Assembly: GCF_031458235.1 (NCBI RefSeq)
Contig: NZ_JAVDYB010000001.1
Coordinates: 3,927,001-3,991,000 of the forward strand
Length of the DNA: 64,000 nt
From: Catenuloplanes atrovinosus
GTDB taxonomy: Bacteria; Actinomycetota; Actinomycetes; Mycobacteriales; Micromonosporaceae
Direction: 5' to 3'
How positions within the stretch are numbered: the first letter of the stretch is position 1; each line of letters begins with the position of its first letter. The translations under genes were made by a program, and so were the position numbers. The notes under the pieces were generated by a model. The model saw only the letters and a program-made list of their open reading frames with translations. It searched no databases and was not told the origin of the DNA. This document shows, in pieces, positions 36,583 to 46,696 of the stretch.

Positions 36583-38246
36583 CGGTCGGTCCCTCCTTCG
36601 TCGACGCCGAGCGCCCGGAAGCGCGCGTGCCGGCGCGCCACGAGCTCCTCGGGGGTACGGGTGAGCAGCGCGGACAGCTCGTGGACGAGCACCGCCCGCA
36701 GCCGGCTCGCGGTGTGCGCGGGTGCGGTGTGCGCGCCGCCGTCCGGCTCCGGCACGACCGCGTCCACCACGCCGGTGGCGACCAGGTCGCGCGGCCGCAG
36801 CCCGAGCGCGGCCGCGGCCCGCGGCGCCTCCGCCGCGCTCTTCCACAGGATCGCGGCGCAGCCCTCCGGGCTGATCACCGAGTAGATCGCGCCGGAGGCC
36901 ATCAGCACCCGGTCGGCCACGCCCAGCGCGAGCGCGCCGCCGCTGCCGCCCTCGCCGGTGACCGTCGCGATCACCGGCACCGGGAGCCCGGCCATCAGGC
37001 GCAGGTTCTCCGCGATCGCGATGGCCTGGCCGTTCTCCTCGGCCTCCATGCCGTGGTAGGCGCCGGGCGTGTCGATCAGCGTGAGCACCGGGACGCCGAG
37101 CTTCGCGGCCATCCGCATCAGGCGCGCGGCCTTGCGATACCCGGCGGGCGTGGCCATGCCGAAGTTGCGCGCGGCCAGGTCCGCGGGCGTGTGCCCCTTC
37201 TGCGTGCCGATCAGCATCACCGGCTGCCCGCCGATCCGGCCGAGCCCGCCCACGATCGCCGGATCGTCGCCGGAGGTGCGGTCGCCGTGCAACTCCTGGA
37301 ACGTGTCCAGCACCGACCCGGCGTAGTCGAGCGTGGTCGGCCGCCCCAGGTGCCGGGCCGTCCGCACCTGCTCCCACGGGTCCGGGTCGGCCAGCGCGGC
37401 CGGCTCGGCGATCGGCGCCACGCCGCCGCCGGGCAGGTCGCCGCGGGTGAGCAGCAGCCGGCCCAGCGTCTCGCGCAGCTGCGTGCGCGGCCGGATGCCG
37501 TCGATCATGCCGCGGGCCAGCAGGAACTCCGCCGTCTGGAAGCCCTCCGGCAGCGCCGCCCGCATGGTCTGCGCGATGACGCGCGGGCCGGCGAAGCCCA
37601 GCCGCGCGCCGGGCTCCGCGATGATCACGTCGCAGAGCGTGGCGAACGACGCGGCCACGCCCCCGTACGTCGGGTCGGTGACCAGGCACACGGTGAGCAC
37701 GCCGGCCTCGTCCAGCCGGCGCAGCGCCGAGGCGGTCTTGGCCATCTGCATCAGCGACAGCGCGCCCTCCTGCATGCGCGCGCCGCCGGACGCGGCCACG
37801 ATCAGCAGCGGCGTGCTCGCGTCGCGCGCCCGCTCCGCGGTCTGCGTGATCAGCTCGCCGACCGCGGTGCCGAGGCTGCCGCCGAGAAACCGGAAATCCA
37901 TCACGGCGGCGAACAGCGGCCGGCCGTGCACGGTGCCGCGCACGCAGACCACGGCCTCGTCCAGCCCGGTCGCGTCCCGGGCCTGAGCCAGCCGCAGCGG
38001 GTACGGCCGGGAGTCGACGAACCCGAGCCGGTCCACCGTGGACGCCGTCACGTCCAGCGGCCGCACGCTGCCCTCGTCGAACAGCTGCGCGATCCGCTGC
38101 GGCGCGGACAGCGGCTCGTGGTGGCCGCACTCCGGGCACACCCGCAGGTTCCGGTCGAGGCGCCGGCCGTAGAGCAGGGACCGGCACCGCCCGCACACCG
38201 ACCACTCGGTCAGACTCGCGGTCGGCACCGCAGCCGAGGTCGTCAT
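36579..38246 (-). CDS. accDA: Fused AccD-AccA carboxyltransferase of acetyl-CoA carboxylase
   Basis: 555 residues. The N-terminal half is the beta subunit: a zinc ribbon CGRC...CPEC (about 18-40), then [15 protein letters not shown] and [10 protein letters not shown]. The C-terminal half (from about 300) is the alpha subunit: [49 protein letters not shown] and the [14 protein letters not shown] loop. It transfers CO2 from biotin to acetyl-CoA to give malonyl-CoA. Fused DA chains of this type recur in aromatic polyketide clusters. Its ATG overlaps the stop codon of the last of four tandem 25-residue mini-ORFs (ATGA), so its translation probably depends on that relay. Confidence 0.95.
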   Translation of the reverse strand: MTTSAAVPTASLTEWSVCGRCRSLLYGRRLDRNLRVCPECGHHEPLSAPQRIAQLFDEGSVRPLDVTASTVDRLGFVDSRPYPLRLAQARDATGLDEAVVCVRGTVHGRPLFAAVMDFRFLGGSLGTAVGELITQTAERARDASTPLLIVAASGGARMQEGALSLMQMAKTASALRRLDEAGVLTVCLVTDPTYGGVAASFATLCDVIIAEPGARLGFAGPRVIAQTMRAALPEGFQTAEFLLARGMIDGIRPRTQLRETLGRLLLTRGDLPGGGVAPIAEPAALADPDPWEQVRTARHLGRPTTLDYAGSVLDTFQELHGDRTSGDDPAIVGGLGRIGGQPVMLIGTQKGHTPADLAARNFGMATPAGYRKAARLMRMAAKLGVPVLTLIDTPGAYHGMEAEENGQAIAIAENLRLMAGLPVPVIATVTGEGGSGGALALGVADRVLMASGAIYSVISPEGCAAILWKSAAEAPRAAAALGLRPRDLVATGVVDAVVPEPDGGAHTAPAHTASRLRAVLVHELSALLTRTPEELVARRHARFRALGVDEGGTDR

Positions 38247-38320
38247 GCCGGACCGTCCTCTTCACTGCGGTCCCGGCGTGGTCGGCGCTGAGCCGATGAT
38301 TCGCTCGCAAGCTCGCTCAT
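38243..38320 (-). CDS. 25-residue repeat mini-ORF, copy D (next to accDA)
   Basis: Encodes a 25-residue peptide beginning [16 protein letters not shown] and ending SEEDGPA. Its ATG at 38320 overlaps the stop of copy C, and its TGA overlaps the accDA start, both as ATGA. It differs from copies A-C by two bases (Gly to Asp near the end), in the purine run that would act as ribosome site for accDA (GAAGAGGAC). Translation is inferred from frame, coupling and ribosome site; no peptide function is known. Confidence 0.55.
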   Translation of the reverse strand: MSELASESSAQRRPRRDRSEEDGPA

Positions 38321-38394
38321 GCCGGACCCCCCTCTTCACTGCGGTCCCGGCGTGGTCGGCGCTGAGCCGATGATTCGCTCGCAAGCTCGCTCAT
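38317..38394 (-). CDS. 25-residue repeat mini-ORF, copy C
   Basis: Identical to copies A and B. ATG 38394 overlaps the stop of copy B and TGA overlaps the start of copy D. The peptide is Ser/Glu-rich in the first third, Arg-rich in the middle and ends SEEGGPA. A ribosome-site-like GAGGGGGG precedes the next start. Confidence 0.55.
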   Translation of the reverse strand: MSELASESSAQRRPRRDRSEEGGPA

Positions 38395-38464
38395 GCCGGA
38401 CCCCCCTCTTCACTGCGGTCCCGGCGTGGTCGGCGCTGAGCCGATGATTCGCTCGCAAGCTCGC

Positions 38465-38468
<4 letters not shown>
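38391..38468 (-). CDS. 25-residue repeat mini-ORF, copy B
   Basis: Identical in sequence to copies A and C, coupled on both sides by ATGA overlaps. Perfect identity of three units implies either recent duplication or strong selection on both RNA and peptide. Confidence 0.55.
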
Positions 38469-39243
<775 letters not shown>

Positions 39244-39247
<4 letters not shown>

Positions 39248-39690
39248 GACGATCCCTCCGTGGTGGGGGCGCCGCCGACCAGCGGCGGCGCGGCGTCCGG
39301 GTGCGGGACTTCCTCGGTGTCGACGTGGCCCAGCTCGGGGCGGGGCGCCAGCGGCGCGATCTGGAAGACCAGCAGCGCGGTCTCGCCGCCGGTGTTCTCG
39401 ATCCGGTGTCGCTGGCCGCGGCGGACCATGACGGCCTCGTCCGCGGCGAGCACGACCTTCTCGCCGTCGATCCGGATCGTCACCTCGCCGCGCACCAGGT
39501 AGCAGAACTTGTCGGAGTACGGGTTGTACTGCTCGGCCACGTACTCGCCGGGCTCCAGCGTGACCGTGCCCAGGAAGCCGGCGGTGGCGTCGACCGTGCG
39601 CGGGCTGAGCAGGATGCGCACGTCACCACCGATCCGGTTGATCGCGGGTACGTCCGCGGCGCTGACCTTGCGTACCGGTTGCCGGTGCAT
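39244..39690 (-). CDS. Polyketide cupin (TcmJ/WhiE ORF II type)
   Basis: 148 residues, a single cupin barrel. The metal-site motifs are weak: EYVAEQYNPYSDKFCYLVRGEVTI and the later RRGQRHRIENTG keep one His and acidic/Gln positions. Homologues (TcmJ, CurC, WhiE ORF II) occur in non-reducing aromatic clusters and improve correct cyclisation; whether they catalyse a step is unsettled. It begins 7 bp after an O-methyltransferase gene and overlaps the ACP gene. Confidence 0.88.
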
Positions 39691-39697
39691 GTGCCCG

Positions 39698-40714
39698 TCA
39701 GTCCTTCCGGTCGGCGACGAGGATGCGGAACGGCAGGTCGGTCGGGTGCACGGTGGCCGGCCCGAACCCGCCGGCCGCGAGCGCCCGGTCGTAGGCCGCG
39801 ACCGAGTGCGACTCCCCCTCGTGCGTCCACACCAGCATCAGCACGGAGAACAGGTACGGCGCCGGGTCCAGCGCGGGCGGCTCGTCGCCGGTGGTGAACC
39901 CGACGATCACCAGCCGGCCGCCCGGCCGGACCACGGTGCCGAGCCGGGTGACCAGCTCGGTGACCCGCTGCTCGGAGAAGTGGTGCGTGACGTTGGTGAG
40001 CAGGACCAGGTCGTACGGCCCGCCCAGCGGCTCGGTGAACATGTCGCCCGGGATGAACGACGCGCGGTCGGCCACGCCCATCGCGGCCGCGTGCTGCGCC
40101 GTCACCGCGAGCACGTTCTCCCAGTCCAGCGACCACACGCGCGCGTGCGGGTTGTGCGCGGCCATGGTGTAGCCGTACATGCCGTGGCCGCAGGCGACGT
40201 CGAGCACGTCCAGCGTCTCGCGCTCCTTCGCCCACGGCGCGAGCACCTCCGCCATCACCTCGGCGGTCGGCCGGGCGACCTTCGTGGCGTACTCCGCGAA
40301 GTCCTCCCAGTAGCGGTAGCCGGGCGTCTCCGCGTGCGTGTCCAGCACGGTGCCGCCGGCCCGGACCGCGCCGTCGAGGTCGCGCAGCGCGTCCCACTCC
40401 CAGTCGCTGGACATCACCTTGACCATGCCGCCGAGATAGTCCGGCCGCGTGCTGACCAGGTGCTCGGCCGCGGCCGGGGCCAGCGCGAACCGGCCGTCGA
40501 CCGGCTCCACCAGCCCGATCGCGGCCAGCGCGTCCAGCAGGATGCGGGCGCCGCGCGGATGCAGCTCGCGCCGGGCCGCGAGGTCGTCCGCGCCGAGCGG
40601 CCCGTCGGCCAGCGCGTCGAACACCCCCAGCCCTACGCCGGTACGCAGCAGGCTGGTCTTCTTGTATGCCTGCATCATGTCGGAGATGTCGCGTCGGGTC
40701 AGCGTGCTCGTCAC
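39698..40714 (-). CDS. SAM-dependent O-methyltransferase, aromatic polyketide type
   Basis: 338 residues. A winged-helix dimerisation domain (about 1-110) precedes the Rossmann methyltransferase with motif I VLDVACGHGMYGY, motif II VWSLDWEN and the post-motif DLVLLTNVTHHF. Of the small-molecule C/O-methyltransferase class (hydroxyneurosporene/TcmN-C type). Several methionines near its substrate pocket are normal for the class. It is coupled to the TcmI-like cyclase by ATGA. Probably methylates a phenol of the polycyclic product; the site cannot be assigned. Confidence 0.88.
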   Translation of the reverse strand: MTSTLTRRDISDMMQAYKKTSLLRTGVGLGVFDALADGPLGADDLAARRELHPRGARILLDALAAIGLVEPVDGRFALAPAAAEHLVSTRPDYLGGMVKVMSSDWEWDALRDLDGAVRAGGTVLDTHAETPGYRYWEDFAEYATKVARPTAEVMAEVLAPWAKERETLDVLDVACGHGMYGYTMAAHNPHARVWSLDWENVLAVTAQHAAAMGVADRASFIPGDMFTEPLGGPYDLVLLTNVTHHFSEQRVTELVTRLGTVVRPGGRLVIVGFTTGDEPPALDPAPYLFSVLMLVWTHEGESHSVAAYDRALAAGGFGPATVHPTDLPFRILVADRKD

Positions 40715-41052
40715 AACCGGCTCCCTTCGTCGGCGGACCAGGTGTAGAACGGCTGGGCCATGGAGTCGCGCAGCTCGGTCCAGCCGTCCGGGGCGTACCG
40801 GCGCAGGTAGGCCGCGAGTCGCGCGTTGACCTGCTGGAAGTCGGGGCGGGAGCGTGCGGCGTAGAGCTTGTCCAGCACGTCGTGGTCCGCTTCGAGCAGG
40901 TGCAGGTAGAGGTCGTGGTGCCGGAACAGCGTCCGGCGGCTGATCCCCACGACCTGGGGCATGTCGCCCTCGTCGTGCTCGCGGAACAGCTCGGCGACGG
41001 TGTCCGCGTGCGCCGGGTCCATCCGCATCACCATGAGCGCGCGGTATGCCAT
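40711..41052 (-). CDS. TcmI-family polyketide cyclase
   Basis: 113 residues, a ferredoxin-like fold. The start MAYRALMVMRM, the active-site-type FREHD and ISRRTLFRHHDLYLHL, and the end WTELRDSMAQPFYTW match the TcmI/WhiE ORF VII cyclases that close the last ring in tetracenomycin-like or spore-pigment pathways. It follows the hydroxylase gene by 16 bp and overlaps the methyltransferase gene by 4 bases. Confidence 0.95.
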   Translation of the reverse strand: MAYRALMVMRMDPAHADTVAELFREHDEGDMPQVVGISRRTLFRHHDLYLHLLEADHDVLDKLYAARSRPDFQQVNARLAAYLRRYAPDGWTELRDSMAQPFYTWSADEGSRL

Positions 41053-41068
41053 TCGAGGTGTCCCTTCG

Positions 41069-42661
41069 TCAGCGGGCGAGGAGGCGGCGCAGCGGCACGT
41101 CGTGCTCCGCGCCCGGTCCGGTGGCGCGCCAGGCGACGATGCCGTCCGGCCGGACCAGCAGCGCGCCGCCGTGGTCCAGCCCCGCGGCGGCCTGCCACCC
41201 CGCGTCCGGGTCGATCAGATCCACCCCCAGGCGGTACGCACGCAGCGGCACGCCCAGCTCGGCGGCGACCCGCGCGGCCGAGTCCGCCCACGCGCCCCCG
41301 CCCGGCGCCGCGACCAGCGTGAGGTCGTCGGTGAACAGGTCGATCGTGGAGACCCGCGCGCCGTCCCGGACCACCCAGCCGTGCGGCACCCGGCTGCCCG
41401 GCTCGCCGGTGAACGACAGCGCGCGCGGCAGCACCTCCGCGTCCGGCGGGGCGCCCTCGACCGCGGCCGAGTCGTACCGGTAGCCCATGGTCACCACCAC
41501 GAAGTCGCGGTAGCGGTCCCGGTCCTCCTCGGCCAGCCGGCCCCGGCTGCGGAACAGCATCCACGCCTGGTCCGCCGTGGCCGCGCCGATCGGGTGCCGC
41601 TCGGCCTGATACGTGTCCAGCAGCGCCGGGCCGGCCTCGCCGCGCAGCACGGCCGCGAGCTTCCAGGCCAGGTTGTGCGCGTCCTGCACGCCCGCGTTGA
41701 CGCCGAACCCACCGGCCGGCGGGTGCGCGTGGCAGGCGTCCCCGGCCAGGAACACCCGCCCGGCCCGGTATCCGTCCGCGACCATGTGGGTGGCGTCCCA
41801 CGGCGTGTACGACTCCACGTCCACGTCCAGGTGCGGGTCACCGGCCGCGATCCGGGCGTACTCCACGCACCGCTCCCGGGTGAAATCGGCCGGCGACTGC
41901 CCGCGCTCCGGGTAGTAGTTGACGCCGAACATCCACCGGCCCGGCTCGATGTAGAGCAGCAGCCCCTGCGCGGCCGGGTTCATCAGGTAGATCAGCGTGA
42001 ACCGGGGCGCGTCGTCCGGCAGCTCGATCTTCGCGCGGAAGATGATGCTGACGAAGTGACCGGCCGAACCGTGGCTGCGCTGCCCGATGCCGACCAGGTC
42101 GCGGACCGTGCTCTTCACCCCGTCCGCGCCGACCAGGTAGTCCGCCCGCACGGTCTCGCCCTGGTCCAGCGTCGCGGTGACGCCGTCCGCGTCCTGGCTG
42201 AGCCCGGTCAGCGCGGTGCCGAACCGGACCTCCGCGCCGGCGGCCACGGCCGCGTCGTGGATCAGCGGCTCGTAGTGGTCCTGCCCGCACCAGATCGGCC
42301 AGCTCGGGCTGAAGTCCGCGTACGGCACGTCGTGCGACTCCAGCACGAACGACTCCCGCAGCTCGGCCAGCGACCGCGCGCCCAGCATCACCAGGGGCGT
42401 GGCCCGCCCGGCCCGGACCAGCTCGGTCTCCTGATCCGGCCCGACGATCTTCAGCCCGGCGTCGCGGATCGGGTCCTCCAGCCCGGCCGTGCGGAACAGC
42501 TCCATGGTGCGCGCGTGCAGGCCGGTGGCGCGCGGGATCGAGGAGAGCGCGGCGCGGCGCTCCACGACCAGCGGCCGGATGCCGCGGCGGGCCAGGAACA
42601 GCGCGGTGGACAGTCCGACCGGCCCGGCGCCGGTGATCAGCACCTGTGTCCGTTCAGTCAC
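41069..42661 (-). CDS. FAD-dependent aromatic hydroxylase (TcmG/RdmE class)
   Basis: 530 residues. The dinucleotide-binding motif VLITGAGPVGLSTALFLAR (GxGxxG at 11-16), the DG motif YLVGADGVKSTVR, and GRVFLAGDACHAHPP (Asp308) with GGFGVNAGVQDAHNLAWK define a group A flavoprotein monooxygenase. The C-terminal thioredoxin-like domain (about 400-530) is that of TcmG, RdmE and PgaE-like enzymes, which hydroxylate angular or quinone positions of aromatic polyketides with NAD(P)H and oxygen. It overlaps the ABM monooxygenase gene by 8 bases. Confidence 0.93.
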   Translation of the reverse strand: MTERTQVLITGAGPVGLSTALFLARRGIRPLVVERRAALSSIPRATGLHARTMELFRTAGLEDPIRDAGLKIVGPDQETELVRAGRATPLVMLGARSLAELRESFVLESHDVPYADFSPSWPIWCGQDHYEPLIHDAAVAAGAEVRFGTALTGLSQDADGVTATLDQGETVRADYLVGADGVKSTVRDLVGIGQRSHGSAGHFVSIIFRAKIELPDDAPRFTLIYLMNPAAQGLLLYIEPGRWMFGVNYYPERGQSPADFTRERCVEYARIAAGDPHLDVDVESYTPWDATHMVADGYRAGRVFLAGDACHAHPPAGGFGVNAGVQDAHNLAWKLAAVLRGEAGPALLDTYQAERHPIGAATADQAWMLFRSRGRLAEEDRDRYRDFVVVTMGYRYDSAAVEGAPPDAEVLPRALSFTGEPGSRVPHGWVVRDGARVSTIDLFTDDLTLVAAPGGGAWADSAARVAAELGVPLRAYRLGVDLIDPDAGWQAAAGLDHGGALLVRPDGIVAWRATGPGAEHDVPLRRLLAR

Positions 42662-42986
42662 GGGGGTTCGCCTCCTCGACGTACACGACGCGGTACGTGC
42701 CGCGCTCCGGCCGGGCGATCGCGCGGACCTCCGCGAAGTGCGGGTGCACCTCCGGGTCCGCGAGCATCGCCTCGATGTGCTCCTCGCTCTCCCACTGGGC
42801 GTAGTTGACGACCCGGGTGCCGTCGACGCTGGCGTGGATGTTCGCCGAGACGAAGCCCGGCACGTGCCGCATCACCGACTCCGTCGTCTCCACCAGCAGC
42901 GCGACCAGCTTCTTCTGGTCCTCCGGCTCCACGTGGAAGACATTGATCATCGTCGCCACACCATTTTTCACACCGATCTCGCTCAT
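42654..42986 (-). CDS. ABM-domain monooxygenase (TcmH/ActVA-6 class)
   Basis: 110 residues, a ferredoxin-like ABM domain: INVFHVEPEDQKKLVALLVETTESVM and FVSANIHASVDGTRVVNYAQW. Such cofactor-free enzymes oxidise anthrones to quinones in type II pathways. The conserved fold starts at the internal Met (MINVFHV); the preceding twelve residues MSEIGVKNGVAT are an extension whose first nine bases are identical to the start of the 74-bp repeat lying immediately upstream. Translation from 42986 is coupled to the repeat mini-ORF (ATGA); the original start may be the internal ATG. Confidence 0.92.
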   Translation of the reverse strand: MSEIGVKNGVATMINVFHVEPEDQKKLVALLVETTESVMRHVPGFVSANIHASVDGTRVVNYAQWESEEHIEAMLADPEVHPHFAEVRAIARPERGTYRVVYVEEANPRD

Positions 42987-43060
42987 GCCGGACGCTCCTC
43001 TCCACTGCGGTTCCGGCGTGGTCGGCGCTGAGCCGATGATTCGCTCGCAAGCTCGCTCAT
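42983..43060 (-). CDS. 25-residue repeat mini-ORF, dispersed copy E
   Basis: Peptide opens [16 protein letters not shown] as in the tandem copies, then NRSGEERPA. ATG 43060 overlaps the stop of the upstream O-methyltransferase and TGA overlaps the ABM gene start, both ATGA. GAGAGGAGCG precedes the next start by about 6 bases and would act as its ribosome site. The changes relative to copies A-D keep the frame, the overlap and the purine run. Confidence 0.55.
   Translation of the reverse strand: MSELASESSAQRRPRRNRSGEERPA
42987..43060 (-). repeat. Dispersed fifth copy of the 74-bp coding repeat
   Basis: 70 of 74 bases match units 38321-38542, 4.5 kb away; all four differences fall in the last third (the Arg/Glu-rich end). 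It occupies the junction of two translationally coupled genes exactly as the tandem array does. Confidence 0.95.
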
Positions 43061-44118
43061 GCCGCCACCCGCGCTTCCAGCAGCGCCCAGCCGCGCTCGG
43101 CCGGCGTGTTGACGAGCGTGAAGCCGGCCGCGGCGAACAGGTCGGTCCACTCGCGCAGCGTGCGCTCCTTGCCGCCGAACAGCACCAGCATGTCGATGTC
43201 GATGATCTTGGAGTGGTCCCACTGGTTCAGCGGCGGCACCACCTGGTCGATCGCGATCAGCGTGGCGCCGGAGTCGCCGATCGTCTCGCGCAGCCGCCGC
43301 AGCAGCGCCAGGCACCGCTCGTCCGGCCAGTTGTGGATGATCGACTTCAGGATGTACGCGTCGCAGCCGCGCGGCAGCTCGTCCGCGAAGAAGTCGCCGC
43401 CGGTCACGGTCACCCGGTCCGCGACGCCCGCCTCCTTCAGCACCGGCTCCGCGTCCGCCACCACCTCCGGCAGGTCGAACAGGTGCCCCTCGCCGGCCGG
43501 ATGCCGCTGCAGCATCCGGGACAGGAAGTAGCCGTTGCCGCCGCCGACGTCGGCGATCCGGCGGAACCGCTCCGGCGCCAGCTCACCGGCGAACCGGTCG
43601 GCCAGCCGCCGGCTCCAGTGCGCCATGAACCCCTCGAAGAACCGGTTGTGCTCCGGGTGACCGGCCAGGTAGTCGTAGAACGGCATGCCGTACACCCGGT
43701 CGAACGCGGGCTCGCCGGTGCGCACGCTGTGCAGGATCTCCGCGTACGGCAGCCGGGTCAGGTCCGTGTTGCTGAACTGCACCATCGGCCGCAGCCCGCC
43801 GATGCGGTCCGAGCGCAGCCCCTCGCCCAGCGGCGTCAGCGCGAACACGTCGCCGTCCCGCTCCTCGAAGATGCCCACGGACGCGGCGCCGCGCAGCACC
43901 CGGCGCAGCGCGTCGGTGTGCGTCCCCGTCTCCGCGGCCAATTCCGGCACCGTGCGCGGCCGCTCGGCCAGCAGGTCCGCGACGGCCAGCTCGCTGACCG
44001 CGTAGATCACGTGGGAGATCTGCTTCGCGCTGCCGAGGACGGCGATCTGCCGCTCCCGGTCGTCCAGCCGCTGTCGCTCGTCGAAGTTCGCGGCGGCTGC
44101 CAGGCTCGCGTCGGTCAT
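43057..44118 (-). CDS. SAM-dependent O-methyltransferase, aromatic polyketide type
   Basis: 353 residues. N-terminal dimerisation/winged-helix region (VIYAVSELAVADLLAERPRT) and methyltransferase core with motif I IADVGGGNGYFLSRML, catalytic-type region KSIIHNWPDERC (Lys/His pair as in plant-type OMT folds) and DMLVLFGGKERT. Class of TcmO, DmpM and carminomycin 4-O-methyltransferase. Overlaps the KS-beta stop (ATGA) and its own stop overlaps repeat mini-ORF E. Second of two methyltransferases in the operon; likely acts on a different hydroxyl. Confidence 0.92.
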   Translation of the reverse strand: MTDASLAAAANFDERQRLDDRERQIAVLGSAKQISHVIYAVSELAVADLLAERPRTVPELAAETGTHTDALRRVLRGAASVGIFEERDGDVFALTPLGEGLRSDRIGGLRPMVQFSNTDLTRLPYAEILHSVRTGEPAFDRVYGMPFYDYLAGHPEHNRFFEGFMAHWSRRLADRFAGELAPERFRRIADVGGGNGYFLSRMLQRHPAGEGHLFDLPEVVADAEPVLKEAGVADRVTVTGGDFFADELPRGCDAYILKSIIHNWPDERCLALLRRLRETIGDSGATLIAIDQVVPPLNQWDHSKIIDIDMLVLFGGKERTLREWTDLFAAAGFTLVNTPAERGWALLEARVAA

Positions 44119-45359
44119 CGGACGGTCGTCCTTTCGGTAGAGGCGGTGCCGCGCAGCACCAGGGCCGAGTTGAAACCGCCGGCGCCGCGTGCCAGCACCA
44201 GCGCGGTACGCACCGCGGCCGGGCGGGCCGCGTCGCGTACCAGGTCGAGCAGGTCGCCGTGGGCCGGCGCGCGGACGTTGACGGTCGGCGGGATCACGCC
44301 GTCCCGCATGGCCAGCAGCGCGGTGGCCACGTCCAGCGCGGCACCGCCCGCGTACAGCCGGCCGGTCATGGTCTTCGGCGCGGTGACCGGGACCCCGCCG
44401 GGCCCGAACACCGCCGCGATCGCGTCCGCCTCGACCCGGTCCGGCTCCGGCTCGCCGGCCGCGTCCGCGAACACGACGTCCACATCGGACGGAGCCATGG
44501 CGGCGTCGTTCAGCGCGAGCCGGATCGCGCGCTCCAGACCGGGCGCGCGGCCGGAACCGGGCCGCGGGTCGAACGTCGCGGCGTACCCGCTGATTTCCCC
44601 GTAGGCACGGGCACCGCGCGCTCGCGCCGCGTCCGCGTCCTCCACGATCAGGATCGCGCCGCCCTCGCCGGCCACGTACCCGTGCGCCCGCGCGTCGAAC
44701 GGCAGGAACGCGGCGTCCGGCGCGGTGCTGGTGCTGAGCCGGCCGGACGCCAGCTGCGCCACCCAGCCCCACGGGCACAGCGCCGAGTCCACGCCACCGG
44801 TGACCATCAGCCCGATGCCGTGCCGCACCTGCCGCCGCGCCTGAGCCAGCGCGTCCAGGCCGCCCGCCTGGTCCGCGACCAGCACGCCGGTGGGGCCGCG
44901 CATGCCGTTGCGGATCGAGATCTGGCCGGTGTTGACCGCGTAGAACCAGGCGAACGACTGGTACGCGCTGACGTGCTCCGGCCCCTTGCTCCACAGCTTC
45001 TCCAGCTCGCGGTGCCCGAACTCGAAGCCGCCGGCCGAACCCGCGGTCACCACGCCCATGCCGAACTCCGGCAGCGCCGCGGTGTCCACCCGCGCGTCCG
45101 CCAGCGCCCAGTCCGCCGCGGTCAGCGCCAGCCGGGTCATGTGGTCGGTCTGCGGGATCAGCCGGCTCGGCAGGTGCGCGCGCACGTCGAAGCCGGGCAC
45201 CTCGCCGGCGAGCGTGGCCGGGTAGCGCGCCGGGTCGAACCGGGTGATCCGCCCGATCCCGCCGCGGCCGTCCCGGGTCGCCGCCCAGTACGCCTCCGTG
45301 CCCAGCCCGTTCGGCGCGGTCACGCCGAGCCCGGTGACCACCGCCCGCGCCGCGCTCAC
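44115..45359 (-). CDS. KS-beta / chain length factor of type II polyketide synthase
   Basis: 414 residues with the thiolase fold of ketosynthases, but the active-site cysteine is replaced by Gln164 in [11 protein letters not shown], the hallmark of chain length factors. [17 protein letters not shown] and [17 protein letters not shown] are as in other CLFs. It forms a heterodimer with KS-alpha and sets polyketide length. GTG 45359 overlaps the KS-alpha stop (GTGA), the classic coupling of this pair. The chain length cannot be read reliably by eye; non-reducing relatives make C20-C24 chains. Confidence 0.96.
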   Translation of the reverse strand: MSAARAVVTGLGVTAPNGLGTEAYWAATRDGRGGIGRITRFDPARYPATLAGEVPGFDVRAHLPSRLIPQTDHMTRLALTAADWALADARVDTAALPEFGMGVVTAGSAGGFEFGHRELEKLWSKGPEHVSAYQSFAWFYAVNTGQISIRNGMRGPTGVLVADQAGGLDALAQARRQVRHGIGLMVTGGVDSALCPWGWVAQLASGRLSTSTAPDAAFLPFDARAHGYVAGEGGAILIVEDADAARARGARAYGEISGYAATFDPRPGSGRAPGLERAIRLALNDAAMAPSDVDVVFADAAGEPEPDRVEADAIAAVFGPGGVPVTAPKTMTGRLYAGGAALDVATALLAMRDGVIPPTVNVRAPAHGDLLDLVRDAARPAAVRTALVLARGAGGFNSALVLRGTASTERTTVR

Positions 45360-46639
45360 GCCGCACCGCCGGTCCGGGACAGCAGCATCGCGCTCTGGAA
45401 GCCGCCGAAGCCGCTGCCGACGCTGAGCACCGTGCCGACCCGCCGCTCGCGCGCGACCAGCGGCACGTAGTCCAGGTCGCACTCGGGGTCGCGCTCGTGC
45501 AGGTTCGCGGTCGGCGGCACCACGCCGTGCCGGATCGCCAGCACCGACGCCGCGATCTCGATCGAGCCGATCGCGCCGAGCGAGTGCCCGACCATCGACT
45601 TGATCGAGCTGACCGGCGTCCGGTACGCGTGGTCGCCCAGGCTGCGCTTGAACGCGGCCGTCTCGTGCCGGTCGTTCTGCTTGGTGCCGGAGCCGTGCGC
45701 GTTGATGTAGTCGATCGTCTCCGGCGCCAGCCGCGCGTCGTCCAGCGCGGACCGGATCGCCTCGGCCATCTCCCGCCCGTCCGGCCGCAGCCCGGTCATG
45801 TGGAACGCGTTGGACCGGGACGCGAAGCCGGACACCTCCGCGTAGACCTGCGCGCCGCGGCGGCGGGCGTGCTCGAACTCCTCCAGCACGAAGATCGCCG
45901 AGCCCTCGCCCAGCACGAACCCGTCCCGGCTGCTGTCGAACGGCCGGGACGCGTGCGCCGGGTCGTCGTTGCGCGGCGTGGTCGCCTTGATCGCGTCGAA
46001 GCAGGCCACCGTGATCGGCGAGATCGGCGCGTCCGTCGCGCCGGCCACCATCACGTCGGCCGCGCCCTCCCGGATCAGCTCCCGGGCGTGGCCGACCGCG
46101 TCCAGCCCGGACGTGCAGCCGGTGGAGACCACGGTGGCCGGACCCTCCGCGCCGGTGAACCAGGCCACCTCGCGGGCGAACGAGCTCGGCACCAGGTAGT
46201 CGTAGAGGTGCGGCACCGCGTACCCGTGGTCGGTCAGCCACTGCCGGCCGCCGTCGCTGACCACCACGTACTCCCGCTCCAGGCTCATCGTGGCGCCGAC
46301 CGCGGTGCCGACCACCACGCCGGTGCGGTGCGGGTCCACGGCGGACAGGTCGAGCCCGCTGTCCGCCACCGCCTCCCGCGCGCAGACCACCGCGAGCTGC
46401 GCCGCCCGGTCCATCCGGCGGATCTCCTGCGGGCTGAGCCCCTCCGCGACCGGGTCGAAGTCGCACTCCGCCGCCACCCGGGAGCGGAACGGCGACGGGT
46501 CGAAGAACGAGATGGTCCGCGTCGCGGTGCGACCGGAGGTGATCAGCTCCCAGAACGCCTTGACCCCGTTGCCGCCCGGCGCCATCACGCCGATCCCGGT
46601 GATCACCACCCGGCGGGTGTCATCGTGCCTGCTGTGCAT
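45356..46639 (-). CDS. KS-alpha, ketosynthase of type II polyketide synthase
   Basis: 427 residues. Catalytic Cys175 in [14 protein letters not shown] and the two histidines in [11 protein letters not shown] and GHSLGAIGS make up the decarboxylative condensation triad. The overall pattern ([41 protein letters not shown]) is that of the KS-alpha of aromatic clusters. With KS-beta and ACP it forms the minimal PKS that builds the poly-beta-ketone from malonyl units. It is the first structural gene; a promoter candidate at 46679-46692 and a 57-bp leader separate it from the SARP gene. Confidence 0.97.
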   Translation of the reverse strand: MHSRHDDTRRVVITGIGVMAPGGNGVKAFWELITSGRTATRTISFFDPSPFRSRVAAECDFDPVAEGLSPQEIRRMDRAAQLAVVCAREAVADSGLDLSAVDPHRTGVVVGTAVGATMSLEREYVVVSDGGRQWLTDHGYAVPHLYDYLVPSSFAREVAWFTGAEGPATVVSTGCTSGLDAVGHARELIREGAADVMVAGATDAPISPITVACFDAIKATTPRNDDPAHASRPFDSSRDGFVLGEGSAIFVLEEFEHARRRGAQVYAEVSGFASRSNAFHMTGLRPDGREMAEAIRSALDDARLAPETIDYINAHGSGTKQNDRHETAAFKRSLGDHAYRTPVSSIKSMVGHSLGAIGSIEIAASVLAIRHGVVPPTANLHERDPECDLDYVPLVARERRVGTVLSVGSGFGGFQSAMLLSRTGGAA

Positions 46640-46678
46640 GGTGGGATGTGCCCCCGTTCCTCGATCGGGCGTCTTCGC

Positions 46679-46692
46679 CGACGCTATGGGCC
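46679..46692 (-). promoter_or_regulatory. Candidate promoter element of the polyketide operon
   Basis: Minus strand reads GGCCCATAGCGTCG. It contains a TAGCGT -10-like hexamer 42 bases before the KS-alpha ATG. The same 14-mer with two changes lies at the same distance before the SARP gene. It begins 4 bp after the SARP stop, so the operon has a promoter of its own besides read-through. Confidence 0.55.
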
Positions 46693-46696
46693 GTCC

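Noticed and set aside
36160-38310. A 716-codon open frame on the minus strand starting inside the repeat ([13 protein letters not shown]...)
   Set aside because: It reads accDA out of frame and gives Arg/Ala-rich nonsense; only its last 140 codons (accB) are real.
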